Positions 7,589 to 16,310 of a stretch of DNA of 41,332 nucleotides are shown piece after piece; the first letter of the stretch is position 1; each line of letters opens with the position of its first letter. The position numbers were made by a program, and so were the translations under genes. The DNA is taken from contig CAJQOD010000012.1 in assembly GCA_905479865.1 (NCBI GenBank), positions 1 through 41,332 of the forward strand, written 5' to 3'. The notes under the pieces are model-generated. The model saw nothing but the letters and a program-made list of their open reading frames with translations. It made no database searches and had not been told where the DNA came from. Source of the stretch: an uncultured Rickettsiaceae bacterium (GTDB lineage: Bacteria > Pseudomonadota > Alphaproteobacteria > Rickettsiales > Rickettsiaceae).

Positions 7589-8293
7589 TTGAAACATCTG
7601 CGCAAATTATATAAATTTACCCCTTTGTTCATGTTGGTTGCTATAGCTGCTCTTATATGGATTTCTGAAGTTCATAGCTATATTAGCCTCGATACACTGC
7701 GTGAGAACCAAATCTTTTTACAGCAATACGTAAAGGAAAATCAGTTATTGTCAGTTACTATTTATTGCCTGCTATATTTTGCGATAGTCAGCTTATCCAT
7801 TCCAGCTGCAACAGCTATGACTTTAATTGGTGGATTTCTATTTGGCCAAATTGTCGGTACAATATGTATTATATTTTCAGCCGCCTTTGGAGCTTGCGTG
7901 ATATTCTTAAGTACAAAAATGGCTTCGAAAAATTCTATCAAAAAAGAAGCCGGTAAGTGGACAAAAAAAATGCGGAAAGGTTTTGAGGAAAATGCATTTT
8001 CTTACATGCTAACTCTCCGTCTAATTCCTATTTTCCCATTTGTCATAGTCAACTTAGTAGCAGGCATATTGCAAATATCTCTGAAGACTTTCTTTCTTGG
8101 TACATTATTAGGTATTATCCCTGGAACATTCATATATGTTTCCGTAGGCGTATCCATGCAGGAATTATTGAACAAGCCAAATTTCTCGCCTGATACTCTG
8201 CTTGAACCGCAGATTATCTTCTCCCTGACAGGTTTAGGCATCCTTGCCCTGTTACCGATAATTTATAAGCAAATTAAAAAGAAGGGATTATAG
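7589..8293 (+). CDS. TVP38/TMEM64 (VTT domain) membrane protein
   Basis: An integral membrane protein with an N-terminal segment, a central VTT domain (SIPAATAMTLIGGFLFG, then LRLIPIFPFVIVNLVAG) and a C-terminal hydrophobic segment ending in lysines. These motifs are hallmarks of the TVP38/DedA-like family, whose members are thought to act in lipid or ion handling in the inner membrane. The start is uncertain. The frame opens at ATG 7532, well inside virB9; TTG 7589, ATT 7580 and ATG 7631 are alternatives, and I chose TTG 7589 because it follows the virB9 stop. The same strand and tight spacing place it in the virB8-virB9 operon. Confidence 0.85.
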   Translation: MKHLRKLYKFTPLFMLVAIAALIWISEVHSYISLDTLRENQIFLQQYVKENQLLSVTIYCLLYFAIVSLSIPAATAMTLIGGFLFGQIVGTICIIFSAAFGACVIFLSTKMASKNSIKKEAGKWTKKMRKGFEENAFSYMLTLRLIPIFPFVIVNLVAGILQISLKTFFLGTLLGIIPGTFIYVSVGVSMQELLNKPNFSPDTLLEPQIIFSLTGLGILALLPIIYKQIKKKGL

Positions 8294-8303
8294 TAATTAT
8301 ATA

Positions 8304-8402
8304 TAGTAATTTAGGTTGGATTAATATACCAGGCGTAACGATCAAAGCCTACAATTAATAGGCTAGAGGTGACGATATAGACTAATTCAACTTAAATTAC
8401 TA
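8304..8402. repeat. 99-bp palindromic element at the 3' end of ada
   Basis: Left arm TAGTAATTTAGGTTGGATTA (8304-8323) pairs with a right arm ending at 8402, with two differences in 20. An internal stem AGCCT/AGGCT lies in the middle. The right arm overlaps the last codons and the stop codon of ada, so an insertion appears to have replaced the original end of that gene. Confidence 0.75.
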
Positions 8403-9457
8403 TGCTTCCTTTCGTGCTCAAGCAACCATTTTTTGCGATGCAAACCACCACCATAACCGCCAAGCTGCCTGTTACTATTGATAATACGATGACACGGAAT
8501 CACAATTGCCAGTTGATTAGCGCCGTTAGCATTAGCAACAGCTCGGCACGCAGATGCTTTACCTGCTGCAATGGCTGCCTGCTGCTTGTAACTTCTGGTT
8601 TGTCCATAAGGAATCTTTACCAGCGCCTTCCAGGCATTTTTTTGAAATGGAGTACCCATAATATAAAGCGGCGTTTTAAATTCCTGCAATTTGCCTGCAA
8701 AATATAATTTAAGTTCCCGCTCAATAGAAATAATTGGCTCTGTACTACCTGGAATAATGGCTGATTTTGTTTTGCTGCGCAATCGCTCTATTTCACGCTC
8801 TAAACCCCTACGCTCAACAAATTCCAGAAGATATAAAAGTTCCTCATCGGCAATTACTAACATTGGACCAAGTGGCGTGTCCAACCAGGATGCTTTCAGA
8901 ATATTCTGATGCTTGTCGAAATGCGTGGGTGCGCCGCCCATGATTTTAGAAAAAGCATCTCGAAAACCACTGCTGGATTCATAGCCTGCATTCAGCTGCG
9001 CTTCAATTACCCTATCACCTTCTCTAATTTGTTGCATGGCCAGACCCATACGCCTGGCTCTTGCATATTCTACAAACGTCATACCAAACCTCTTATTAAA
9101 TTGCCTACGTGCTGTAGATGAATCCACAGAAAATGCCTCCAGGTCCCGATCTGTCCATCTTTTTTCAGGATTTGCTTCAACAGCGTCTACTAACGCGCGT
9201 ACTAACTCTGAAACATGATCCGGGTGAGAAAGCGGGCGGCAACGCATGCACGGCCTAAATGATGCAAGCAACGCTTCCTCCGCCGTGCGATAAAACTCAC
9301 AGTTCTCAAATTTTGGTTTTCTCGCCGGACAGGTGGGGCGGCAAAATACTCCCGTGGTTTTAACACCCACATAAAATACTCCTTCATATTCTATGTTTTT
9401 ATCAATCAAGGCTCGATAAAATTCTTTCTTTATTTGCTCTGTCAACATTTTGCTCAT
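8387..9457 (-). CDS. ada: Bifunctional DNA methylphosphotriester / O6-methylguanine methyltransferase and activator Ada
   Basis: Ada repairs alkylated DNA by irreversible methyl transfer and, once methylated on its N-terminal cysteine, activates alkylation-response genes. All parts are present. The N-terminal zinc domain has the four cysteines in FCRPTCPAR and RPCMRC. An AraC-type helix-turn-helix region follows (ARRMGLAMQQIREGDRVIEA). The C-terminal O6-methyltransferase has the active-site PCHR, and GGYGGGLHRKKWLL closes it. Length is about 356 residues against 354 for E. coli Ada. Start ATG 9457 is chosen; TTG 9463 and ATG 9448 are alternatives. The last four residues and the stop lie in a palindromic element, so the native C-terminus is altered, but beyond the catalytic part. 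Confidence 0.95.
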   Translation of the reverse strand: MSKMLTEQIKKEFYRALIDKNIEYEGVFYVGVKTTGVFCRPTCPARKPKFENCEFYRTAEEALLASFRPCMRCRPLSHPDHVSELVRALVDAVEANPEKRWTDRDLEAFSVDSSTARRQFNKRFGMTFVEYARARRMGLAMQQIREGDRVIEAQLNAGYESSSGFRDAFSKIMGGAPTHFDKHQNILKASWLDTPLGPMLVIADEELLYLLEFVERRGLEREIERLRSKTKSAIIPGSTEPIISIERELKLYFAGKLQEFKTPLYIMGTPFQKNAWKALVKIPYGQTRSYKQQAAIAAGKASACRAVANANGANQLAIVIPCHRIINSNRQLGGYGGGLHRKKWLLEHERKHSNLS

Positions 9458-9549
9458 CCACAATAGTCATCATAATAATCTATAATAATGATTATATATT
9501 AAATATGCGACCGAAATTCAGGCATTGATTTTCAGATAATAGAAACAGG

Positions 9550-10155
9550 TTATTCACCGAAATCATTCCACGTGGCATATACCCGACCTATTGTCGTAAG
9601 CCAACATAAAATGCCGTAAATTATACATATCTTGGAAAACAGATGTGGAACAATACACATGAGGATCAATATAAAAGCAGTCTCCGTGCCTTCACAGATT
9701 CCTCCTAAATAATAAAACGATTTCCTGCCTCTTTTGCTGGTATTTATATCTTTCTTGGCGGCAATAATTGCATAAGCTAAAAAGGAAGTAATAGGTCCAA
9801 CAAAGCTGAATATTAAAAAAGCTGCGTAAAGTGCGTTATCCGGATTATCTATGGCAAAAGCAAAAACAACACCTGCATAAATTATAAAATCCGCAACAAT
9901 GTCTAAAAACCCGCCAAAATCTGTCAGCTTGGTAGTCCTGGCAATTGCTCCATCTAGACCATCTGCAATACGGTTAAGGCAAAGAAAAAATAATCCGTAA
10001 GGCAAGTTGCCGATGCTAATGGATAATATAGAAGCTAAACCGAAAGCAAACCCAATGATAGTGACAGAATTGGCATTTATCCCCGTACTTGCAAGCCGCC
10101 TACCAAAAAAATCCAACGGCTTTTCGATAATTTTTCTAACTCTTGAATCAAGCAT
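9550..10155 (-). CDS. CDP-alcohol phosphatidyltransferase family protein
   Basis: An integral membrane enzyme that joins a CDP-activated lipid to an alcohol, or a lipid to a CDP-alcohol. The signature DGLDGAIARTTKL, followed by GGFLDIVAD, matches the CDP-OH-P motif D-x2-D-G-x2-A-R-x(7,8)-G-x3-D-x3-D. The 201-residue protein has about six hydrophobic segments. It could be phosphatidylglycerophosphate synthase-like, but the alcohol substrate cannot be read from the sequence. A separate pssA is present at 32841. It follows the ferredoxin-NADP reductase gene by 6 bases and is probably cotranscribed with it. Confidence 0.88.
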   Translation of the reverse strand: MLDSRVRKIIEKPLDFFGRRLASTGINANSVTIIGFAFGLASILSISIGNLPYGLFFLCLNRIADGLDGAIARTTKLTDFGGFLDIVADFIIYAGVVFAFAIDNPDNALYAAFLIFSFVGPITSFLAYAIIAAKKDINTSKRGRKSFYYLGGICEGTETAFILILMCIVPHLFSKICIIYGILCWLTTIGRVYATWNDFGE

Positions 10156-10161
10156 AGTTTT

Positions 10162-11160
10162 TTATTTTTTATCCACACCTTTCATCGTTGAATATTCAAA
10201 ATGCAACGCCTTACCGTCAAACACTCTGGCATAGGCATGATGAAGTGCGGCAGCAACTTCAGCAAAACCAGTCAAAATCAGTTTTAATTTACCTGGGTAT
10301 GTTGCAATATCCCCGACTGCATAAACTCCAGGAATATTAGTTTCGAAATGCGGATAATCAGACTTTATATAGTGTCCCTTCACATCGAGTCCAAATTCAA
10401 GTATAGGACCTAAATTCTGTGACAGTCCAAAAAATGGCAGCAATATGTCCGCCTTAAGATATTTCTTATTACCATCAAGATCAGCAACAATTATTTCCTT
10501 CAGAGTTCCTTCCTCACCATTTAACTCAGCAAGTTGAAAGTTGGTCACTAATTCAATTTTGCCAGCCTCTACCAACTCATGTATTTTTTGAATGCTTGCA
10601 GGAGCTGCCCTGAATTTAGCTCTTCTATGAACCAAACTGACCTGCGCGATAGATGATAATGAGATCGCCCAATCTACAGCCGAGTCTCCACCTCCGGCAA
10701 TTACAATTTTTTTTCCAGCAAACTCATCTTGCTTGGTTACTGAATAAAATACTGATTTTCCTTCATATAACTTAATATTCTCCAGTGGCGGCCTGTTAGG
10801 GCCAAATGACCCTGCTCCAGCTGCTATTATCACGGCTTTAGCTTTAATGATGTCATCTTTAGAAGTGATAAGCTCAAAACCATTATCAGTACTCTTAAGT
10901 CCAGTTACTTGCCTGGACATTAGATACACCGGATCAAATGGACTCGCCTGTTTTACCAGATTACTTATAAGGTCTTGAGCAAAAGTTTCTGGATATGCCG
11001 GAATGTCGTATATCGGTTTTTCAGGATATAGAGCGCTACATTGCCCACCAGGAACATCAAGAGCGTCAACAATACACGACTTCATCCCCAGCATACCTGC
11101 CTGAAATGCACTAAAAATACCGACCGGCCCTGCTCCGATAATTACAATATCTGTTTGCAT
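10162..11160 (-). CDS. Ferredoxin-NADP+ reductase, thioredoxin-reductase-like type
   Basis: A 332-residue flavoprotein with the FAD-binding [14 protein letters not shown] at residues 9-22, GGQC, the NADPH-binding [12 protein letters not shown], and VYAVGDIA near the end. Unlike thioredoxin reductases, it has no CxxC redox motif between the nucleotide domains: the segment after [10 protein letters not shown] reads [20 protein letters not shown]. That is the pattern of the FNR class that transfers electrons between NADPH and ferredoxin or flavodoxin. Such enzymes are often mislabelled thioredoxin reductases in Rickettsiales. It likely supplies reduced ferredoxin for Fe-S assembly. A terminator separates it from upstream ctrA. 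Confidence 0.88.
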   Translation of the reverse strand: MQTDIVIIGAGPVGIFSAFQAGMLGMKSCIVDALDVPGGQCSALYPEKPIYDIPAYPETFAQDLISNLVKQASPFDPVYLMSRQVTGLKSTDNGFELITSKDDIIKAKAVIIAAGAGSFGPNRPPLENIKLYEGKSVFYSVTKQDEFAGKKIVIAGGGDSAVDWAISLSSIAQVSLVHRRAKFRAAPASIQKIHELVEAGKIELVTNFQLAELNGEEGTLKEIIVADLDGNKKYLKADILLPFFGLSQNLGPILEFGLDVKGHYIKSDYPHFETNIPGVYAVGDIATYPGKLKLILTGFAEVAAALHHAYARVFDGKALHFEYSTMKGVDKK

Positions 11161-11176
11161 AAAAAACCTTCACGAC

Positions 11177-11212
11177 AAAAAAAAACTCATTCTACATTAA
11201 ATAAAATGAGCT
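11177..11212 (-). terminator. Intrinsic terminator of ctrA
   Basis: On the minus strand AGCTCATT and AATGAGTT form an 8-bp stem (one G-U) around a 13-base loop, followed by a run of nine T. It lies between the ctrA stop and the ferredoxin-NADP reductase start, so the two genes are likely separate transcription units. Confidence 0.72.
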
Positions 11213-11265
11213 TTCCATAATAAAATCATAAGCCTTAATGTACACTTACTTTCCAATGATTGATA

Positions 11266-12006
11266 TTACTTAACCATATCTAACTCAGACTCAGTTATTT
11301 CTTCATTTTCAAGTAAGCTATCATTGTCTTCTCCAAAATCTTTTAGCATATAGCCACGCCCCCAAACTGTTTCAATGTAATTAACACCACCAGAGGCTTG
11401 TGAAAGCTTCTTACGTAATTTACAAACAAACACGTCAATAATCTTGATTTCCGGCTCATCCATACTACTATATAAATGGTTCAGGAACATTTCTTTTGTA
11501 AGCACAGTTCCCTTACGCATAGCGAGCAGTTCCAGAATTGCATATTCTTTATTAGTTAAGTGTACCTGAGTTCCTGCGACTTCTACAATCCTTGTATCCA
11601 AATTAATCGCTACCTTGTCAAATCTTACAACAGATTCTGAGTGGCCTTTCGAACGACGAACTATTGCTTGAATTCTTGCAATCAATTCACCTCTATTGAA
11701 TGGCTTGGTTAGATAATCATCCGCTCCAAATGCTAGCCCTTTGATTTTCTTATCTACAGATATTAAACCGGACAAAATCAAAATTGGTGTTTTTACCTTG
11801 GCAGAACGTAGGCGTAGTAATACTTCGTATCCTTCGACATCTGGTAACATTAAGTCTAGCAGGATAATGTCGTAATCGTAAATCCTCCCGATTTCGATTC
11901 CATCAACACCAACTTCCGCTGTGTCACAAATTATTCCTTCAGCTGCAAGTGCCAGTTCAATAGATTTTGCAGTTGAGGAATCGTCTTCTATAAGTAGTAC
12001 TCTCAT
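11266..12006 (-). CDS. ctrA: Cell cycle response regulator CtrA
   Basis: CtrA is the OmpR-type master regulator of the alphaproteobacterial cell cycle. The 246-residue protein begins with the very conserved [18 protein letters not shown]. The receiver domain has acidic residues E7, D8 and D9, the phosphorylated D51 and the conserved K101. A winged-helix DNA-binding domain follows ([25 protein letters not shown] and [10 protein letters not shown]). After the DNA-binding domain an acidic tail of about 20 residues replaces the short Ala-Ala degradation tail known in Caulobacter. That suggests, without proving, different ClpXP control. No TTAA-N7-TTAA site was found just upstream. The 142-bp gap to the porin gene holds its promoter. 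Confidence 0.97.
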   Translation of the reverse strand: MRVLLIEDDSSTAKSIELALAAEGIICDTAEVGVDGIEIGRIYDYDIILLDLMLPDVEGYEVLLRLRSAKVKTPILILSGLISVDKKIKGLAFGADDYLTKPFNRGELIARIQAIVRRSKGHSESVVRFDKVAINLDTRIVEVAGTQVHLTNKEYAILELLAMRKGTVLTKEMFLNHLYSSMDEPEIKIIDVFVCKLRKKLSQASGGVNYIETVWGRGYMLKDFGEDNDSLLENEEITESELDMVK

Positions 12007-12101
12007 TTAATTTCTCATCTCCTTAACAAATTTTTACTTTTCACGATAGTCTCATTATAATCAGTAAAAATCAAGTATTTTTTTACATCTTTATTAATAA
12101 A

Positions 12102-12138
12102 TTAGACTGTAACTCCACATTTAGACTGTAGTTCTATA
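12102..12138. repeat. Tandem pair of about 18-bp direct repeats
   Basis: TTAGACTGTAACTCCACA and TTAGACTGTAGTTCTATA follow one another with one base between. They lie just upstream of ctrA and downstream of the porin gene. They could be a regulatory site or chance repetition. Confidence 0.5.
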
Positions 12139-12148
12139 TTACGCTACT

Positions 12149-13375
12149 TTATAAAATAATTTTACCTCCTATAATAGCTATTGTTCCCTTGCTTTTGTCA
12201 CTTTTGACAACATTTTCCCCAATGAAGTGCCGCCCCTTGGTTTGGTAATAAGTGACTTGGGCGTAGGTTTTTATACCCGAGGTGATAATATAGTCAATAC
12301 CGACGCTAGTTGCATCAAGCTTATTCTTGTGATGATCACTATGAAAATGATTCACACTTGCTGCATATTTTCCCTCATGGAATTGATACTTCATACCTGC
12401 AGAATAAATACTGGTATTACGACCTAGCGTATCAATAGCCGCATTAGTCAGGCTTTTATTGTAATTCATGTAAGAAGCTGCAACACTGAACTGATCATAT
12501 ATCACTTCACCACCAATATTGTATGTATTGAGCTTCTTAAATTTAATATCCGACTTGGCATCCTTATTATTTTTATCAAAAGCAATAGGTTTGCCTAACT
12601 CGCCAACAAAAGCCACTTTAGCCGAAAGCAGGTTCGAAAAATTCCCTGCATAGGTGACTCCGTAGGCAACTCCATCTTTAATTGCAAATTTATATCGCGA
12701 TGGAGATACCGGTGTGTGTAAATGCTGCTTATCAAGGTCATTATGCCCTGCATTAGAGGTATCTGGTATGTAAGACACTCCAACCTGGAAAGCATGATCA
12801 TTAGAGCCAAATTTAGGGGTGAAATAAGTTATTTTTCTGGAATAATCAGTTAATCTGCTAGTCCTGGTTTTAGAATCTAAAAAACTGCAAAAATTTGTTA
12901 CATAGGGAACTATAGCAGTACCACCACTCTTTGGAGATGCAATGATGAATGCATCCCATCCATTACCGGTTGCGCAAGAAGATTTGTAACCGGTGATTCT
13001 CATTTTCTTGGCAGCACTCTTATCCGATCCGGCTTCTATTTTACCGTACTCAGATTCTACATAAATCGAAAGTGGTGCGCCTCTATCATTCCGGGTGGTT
13101 TGCTCAAGACCAATCTTAGCACCATATTTAATGCCTGTATCAGTTACCAGCTGGTAATCAACCAAAAAATTTCCAGAAGAATAAAAACCATATTTGCTCT
13201 GGTGGGTAGATACTTTTTGCTGCTCTGCCTCACCATTATTATTATAGTGAATTCCTTGAACTTCTATAACAGCACCAAGTTTTACAACATTATCCAGTGC
13301 AAAGGCAGTCGATACAGCGCAGCATAAAATTCCCGCTCCTGCTAATAGACCTTGTTTTAAAATTTTTCTCTTCAT
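12149..13375 (-). CDS. Porin (16-strand beta-barrel type)
   Basis: A 408-residue outer-membrane protein with a signal peptide (cleavage likely after AFA) and a barrel rich in alternating strands. The recognisable porin features are ESEYGKIEAGSD (the loop before strand 3), KITYFTPKFGSN, and FQVGVSYIPDTSN. It ends in a hydrophobic strand, IIGGKIIL, whose terminal residue is Leu rather than the classical Phe. It resembles the second porin at 14885 in the motifs YGKIEAGS/FGRVEAGS and TYFTPKF/YYTPKF, so the two are paralogues. Its ATG overlaps the secB stop (TAATG), placing it in an operon behind the export chaperone. Confidence 0.9.
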   Translation of the reverse strand: MKRKILKQGLLAGAGILCCAVSTAFALDNVVKLGAVIEVQGIHYNNNGEAEQQKVSTHQSKYGFYSSGNFLVDYQLVTDTGIKYGAKIGLEQTTRNDRGAPLSIYVESEYGKIEAGSDKSAAKKMRITGYKSSCATGNGWDAFIIASPKSGGTAIVPYVTNFCSFLDSKTRTSRLTDYSRKITYFTPKFGSNDHAFQVGVSYIPDTSNAGHNDLDKQHLHTPVSPSRYKFAIKDGVAYGVTYAGNFSNLLSAKVAFVGELGKPIAFDKNNKDAKSDIKFKKLNTYNIGGEVIYDQFSVAASYMNYNKSLTNAAIDTLGRNTSIYSAGMKYQFHEGKYAASVNHFHSDHHKNKLDATSVGIDYIITSGIKTYAQVTYYQTKGRHFIGENVVKSDKSKGTIAIIGGKIIL

Positions 13376-13833
13376 TATGAACCTTTACCTTCTGTCATTT
13401 TCTTATTGTATAACACACCAAAATCTACAGGATCGATCATTAGAGGCTGGAATCCTCCATCCTGAGTCACATCTGCAATAATTTTTCTGGCATACGGAAA
13501 AATTATCGCCGGACAATGCACTGCGAGCAACATTTCTATCTGATCTTCTGGAATATTGATCAAGTTGAATATACCTGCATACTTTAAATCCACCAGGAAT
13601 AATGTCTTTTGCTCTGCAGCAGCTTTAGCATTAATAAAAATTTCAACTTCATAATAATCTTCTTCCGGCATCTTTTGAATATTAAGATCAAGAGCCAAAT
13701 CAATCTGAGGAGTACTCTCAAGAGCAGCCAAAGTACCTGGCGCACCCGGGCTTTCAAATGAAAAATCTTTTATATATTGTGCATTTACAGCAATATGTGG
13801 TGTTTTTTGTGCGTCAGTTGATTTCATATCCAT
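13375..13833 (-). CDS. secB: Protein-export chaperone SecB
   Basis: SecB holds preproteins unfolded and hands them to SecA. The 152-residue product has the family motifs [11 protein letters not shown] near residue 22, a beta-rich centre ([12 protein letters not shown]) and the [37 protein letters not shown] block. This is normal SecB length. The TAA stop overlaps the porin ATG by one base, so the chaperone and one of its likely outer-membrane clients are translated together. dcd lies 29 bases upstream. Confidence 0.96.
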   Translation of the reverse strand: MDMKSTDAQKTPHIAVNAQYIKDFSFESPGAPGTLAALESTPQIDLALDLNIQKMPEEDYYEVEIFINAKAAAEQKTLFLVDLKYAGIFNLINIPEDQIEMLLAVHCPAIIFPYARKIIADVTQDGGFQPLMIDPVDFGVLYNKKMTEGKGS

Positions 13834-13862
13834 ATTTTTTTACCTCTGTTTCTAAATTGTTT

Positions 13863-14429
13863 TTATGTACGCGGCAATGTTACACCGGTTTGTCCCATAT
13901 ATTTACCCGCCCTATCTGCATAGGATGTAGAGCATTGTTCGTTTCCCTTAAGGAATAAAAATTGACATGCACCTTCATTAGCATAAATCCTGGCCGGTAA
14001 TGGTGTAGTATTTGAAAATTCCAGCGTAACGTGTCCCTCCCAACCAGGCTCAAGTGGCGTCACGTTTACGATGATTCCACATCTGGCATAAGTAGATTTT
14101 CCGACACATATCACGAGTACATCTTCAGGAATCTTAAAATACTCTACAGTTCTTGCTAAAGCAAAACTATTCGGAGGAATTACACAAACATCCGTCTCTC
14201 TATGTACCAAACTGTCCTTATCAAAATTCTTCGGATCAACAATAGCAGTATTGATATTTGTAAAAATTTTGAATTCATTTGAGACTCGCGCATCATAACC
14301 ATAAGAAGAAACGCCATAGGAAATTATTTTTCCAGATTCTGTCTCTTTGACCTGCTGACCTACAAAAGGCGAAATCATATCGTTATTAGTGGATTTTTCT
14401 CTTATCCACTTGTCAGACATTACAGACAT
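13863..14429 (-). CDS. dcd: dCTP deaminase
   Basis: This enzyme deaminates dCTP to dUTP and so provides the precursor of dTMP. The 188-residue protein has the family signatures [59 protein letters not shown] and [14 protein letters not shown]. Active-site Arg and Glu lie in the STYARCGI and WEGHVTLE blocks. It probably heads a dcd-secB-porin operon. The intergenic region upstream (14430-14884) is shared with the divergent second porin. Confidence 0.97.
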   Translation of the reverse strand: MSVMSDKWIREKSTNNDMISPFVGQQVKETESGKIISYGVSSYGYDARVSNEFKIFTNINTAIVDPKNFDKDSLVHRETDVCVIPPNSFALARTVEYFKIPEDVLVICVGKSTYARCGIIVNVTPLEPGWEGHVTLEFSNTTPLPARIYANEGACQFLFLKGNEQCSTSYADRAGKYMGQTGVTLPRT

Positions 14430-14884
14430 AAATGCAACCTAACGATTTGATTGATGCAATACTCCCTAAAGAGTTGGTTATACGCATTAAATGACAAAAC
14501 TACCTCTAATAAAGGATATATATAGCTTATGAACCCGCATTATAGAAATAATTTATTGCATCCGGCTATTTCAAAAGTTAAAATTTGACTAATATAATCA
14601 CTCTCTAAATCAAACTGTGTGATAAATAACACTCATACTACATGAAATATATAGAAGAAAAAGTACTAAACAGGTGTGATGTGTTGACTGATAAATCGAT
14701 GATATGTTACCCTTCTCGAAATCTTAAAAGCTTGACGATAATTAAGCGAGGTTTGTGCCTTTTATGTGCCAATAGGTTTTTTAAGATGTAGCGGTACATT
14801 AGTAATAAATTGCAAATGCTCTCAAAGCAAGCGATAATTTGAGTTTAAATATATAATTATTCTAAATCAACACGAGTTACGAGA
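14430..14884. other. Divergent intergenic region between dcd and the second porin gene
   Basis: This 455-bp AT-rich region holds the promoters of two diverging operons. TTGACT (14684) and TTGACG (about 14733) could be -35 hexamers toward the porin, but neither has a good -10 partner. The likely ribosome site of the porin is weak (ACGAG before ATG 14885). A 49-codon frame (14642-14791) has no recognisable content. I see no repeat or RNA gene here. Confidence 0.5.
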
Positions 14885-16216
14885 ATGAAAAGTCTAAAAA
14901 AAGCTTTACTAGTCACAGCAAGTACGCTGTTTGTTGCTACATCATCTATCGCAGATAATGTAACTGCCAATAAAATGCCGGTGGTATCTGATCTTAAAGT
15001 TGAACTCTCCGGTTACGCAGATTTTCAGGCTGGCCTGAGAAATCAAAATCACTTATCCGGTGATGAGAAAAATGTTTCCAAAAACAGAAACAATTTTGCG
15101 TTTTATAATAGCGCGGCAATGGTAGCCAATGTTTCAAACAAGGTAAGCGACGTCACTTACGGTGGCAAGATTGTACTGGTACCTACTGCAAAAAGGAAAG
15201 GTTCTGCAAGCTATAACGGGTCACACATATACATGGAAAGTGATTTTGGCCGTGTTGAAGCCGGTTCTCCTTTTTCTGCATCATCTAACATGATGGTAGA
15301 TGGAGGTGATATATACGTTGGTTCAGATGATTGGGACAGATATGCTGACTTTTCTACAAAACATTTGATGCAGACATCTGAAGTACAGCCTTCATTTGCA
15401 ACTTTTGCAGAATTCTTCCTGGATGATAAGTTGGCAACTAACCTTGATGAAAGATCTTATAGTAGTGAGCCAGCAAGATCCGTATCATACTACACACCGA
15501 AATTTGCTTTTGGTGATTCTACCAGGCTGCAAGCCGGTGTTTCATACGCTCCTGACTCCAGTAACACTGGTGCTGATAATCCCGGTACGCATTCCAGCGG
15601 AGTAGATATAAGAAAAGTGAAACAACTTAACGTTCCCGGCCTTGAGAACATTGACAGATTTGAAATTGACCGTACTGTAAAAGACGCTCTATCTGGAGGT
15701 GTTTCTCTGGAACAAAATTTAGGAGATGGAATTGATCTTAAGGTGGGTATAACCGGTGAGTACGGCAAAGCAGCTGGCAAAGCTAAAAAATTTGCTAGAA
15801 AAGATGATGAAACTCCTACTGGTGAGTTCAAGCTTAGCAATCTCCGCACATTCAATATTGGCGCAATCTTAAATGTTGGTAACTTCTCTTGTGCCGGTTC
15901 TTTCGGTTCTCTGGGTAAAAGCCTTACAACCCCGGAATTCCACAAAACTGGACGCAAGACTAGTTATTACACTGGAACAGTCGCTTATAAACAAGGTCCG
16001 TTTGCAGCTTCTGTATCTTATTTTAAATCTGATCAGTTCAAAAATACTGTAGATGCAGTATCTATTGGAACTCAATATAAAATGGCACCTGGATTCGTGC
16101 CTTATGCAGAAATCTCCGGTTTTAGCCTAAAAGGCAGACCAGAATTTAACAGCGAGCTTAAAAAGAAAAAAACTCGTGGTACAGTTGCCTTGATTGGTGC
16201 TAAGTTAAGTTTATAA
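14885..16216 (+). CDS. Porin (second copy)
   Basis: A 443-residue outer-membrane porin. The signal peptide ends near SSIA. A typical first strand follows (LKVELSGYADFQAGL), then the pore-loop motif ESDFGRVEAGSPF, a strand SYYTPKFAFG, and QAGVSYAPDSSNTG. The C-terminus, RGTVALIGAKLSL, ends in Leu, as in the first porin. The two porins share motifs over their length but have diverged, in line with an ancient duplication. It stands alone upstream of a strong terminator, so it is probably a monocistronic, highly expressed gene. Confidence 0.92.
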   Translation: MKSLKKALLVTASTLFVATSSIADNVTANKMPVVSDLKVELSGYADFQAGLRNQNHLSGDEKNVSKNRNNFAFYNSAAMVANVSNKVSDVTYGGKIVLVPTAKRKGSASYNGSHIYMESDFGRVEAGSPFSASSNMMVDGGDIYVGSDDWDRYADFSTKHLMQTSEVQPSFATFAEFFLDDKLATNLDERSYSSEPARSVSYYTPKFAFGDSTRLQAGVSYAPDSSNTGADNPGTHSSGVDIRKVKQLNVPGLENIDRFEIDRTVKDALSGGVSLEQNLGDGIDLKVGITGEYGKAAGKAKKFARKDDETPTGEFKLSNLRTFNIGAILNVGNFSCAGSFGSLGKSLTTPEFHKTGRKTSYYTGTVAYKQGPFAASVSYFKSDQFKNTVDAVSIGTQYKMAPGFVPYAEISGFSLKGRPEFNSELKKKKTRGTVALIGAKLSL

Positions 16217-16240
16217 TTTTTTAAAATTACTGTAATTATT

Positions 16241-16277
16241 AAGCCGGCTTTAAGACTTGTTCTTGAGCCGGCTTTTT
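16241..16277 (+). terminator. Intrinsic terminator of the second porin gene
   Basis: AAGCCGGCT and AGCCGGCTT form a 9-bp GC-rich stem around a loop of about 17 bases, followed by a T run. It lies 24 bases after the porin stop. Confidence 0.9.
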
Positions 16278-16310
16278 GCTATAGTCATCCGTATTATAGG
16301 GCTACCTGAA

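Noticed and set aside
12007-12148. CtrA binding box (TTAA-N7-TTAA) in the ctrA upstream region
   Set aside because: Two TTAA occur near 12008 and 12024, but the spacing is about 12, not 7.
14642-14791. A 49-residue frame on the plus strand between dcd and the porin
   Set aside because: No recognisable motif, no clear ribosome site, and it overlaps the likely promoter region of the porin.
15490-15957. A 155-residue open frame antisense to the second porin
   Set aside because: Lies wholly within a convincing porin gene. No domain is seen, and it has the composition expected of a shadow frame.
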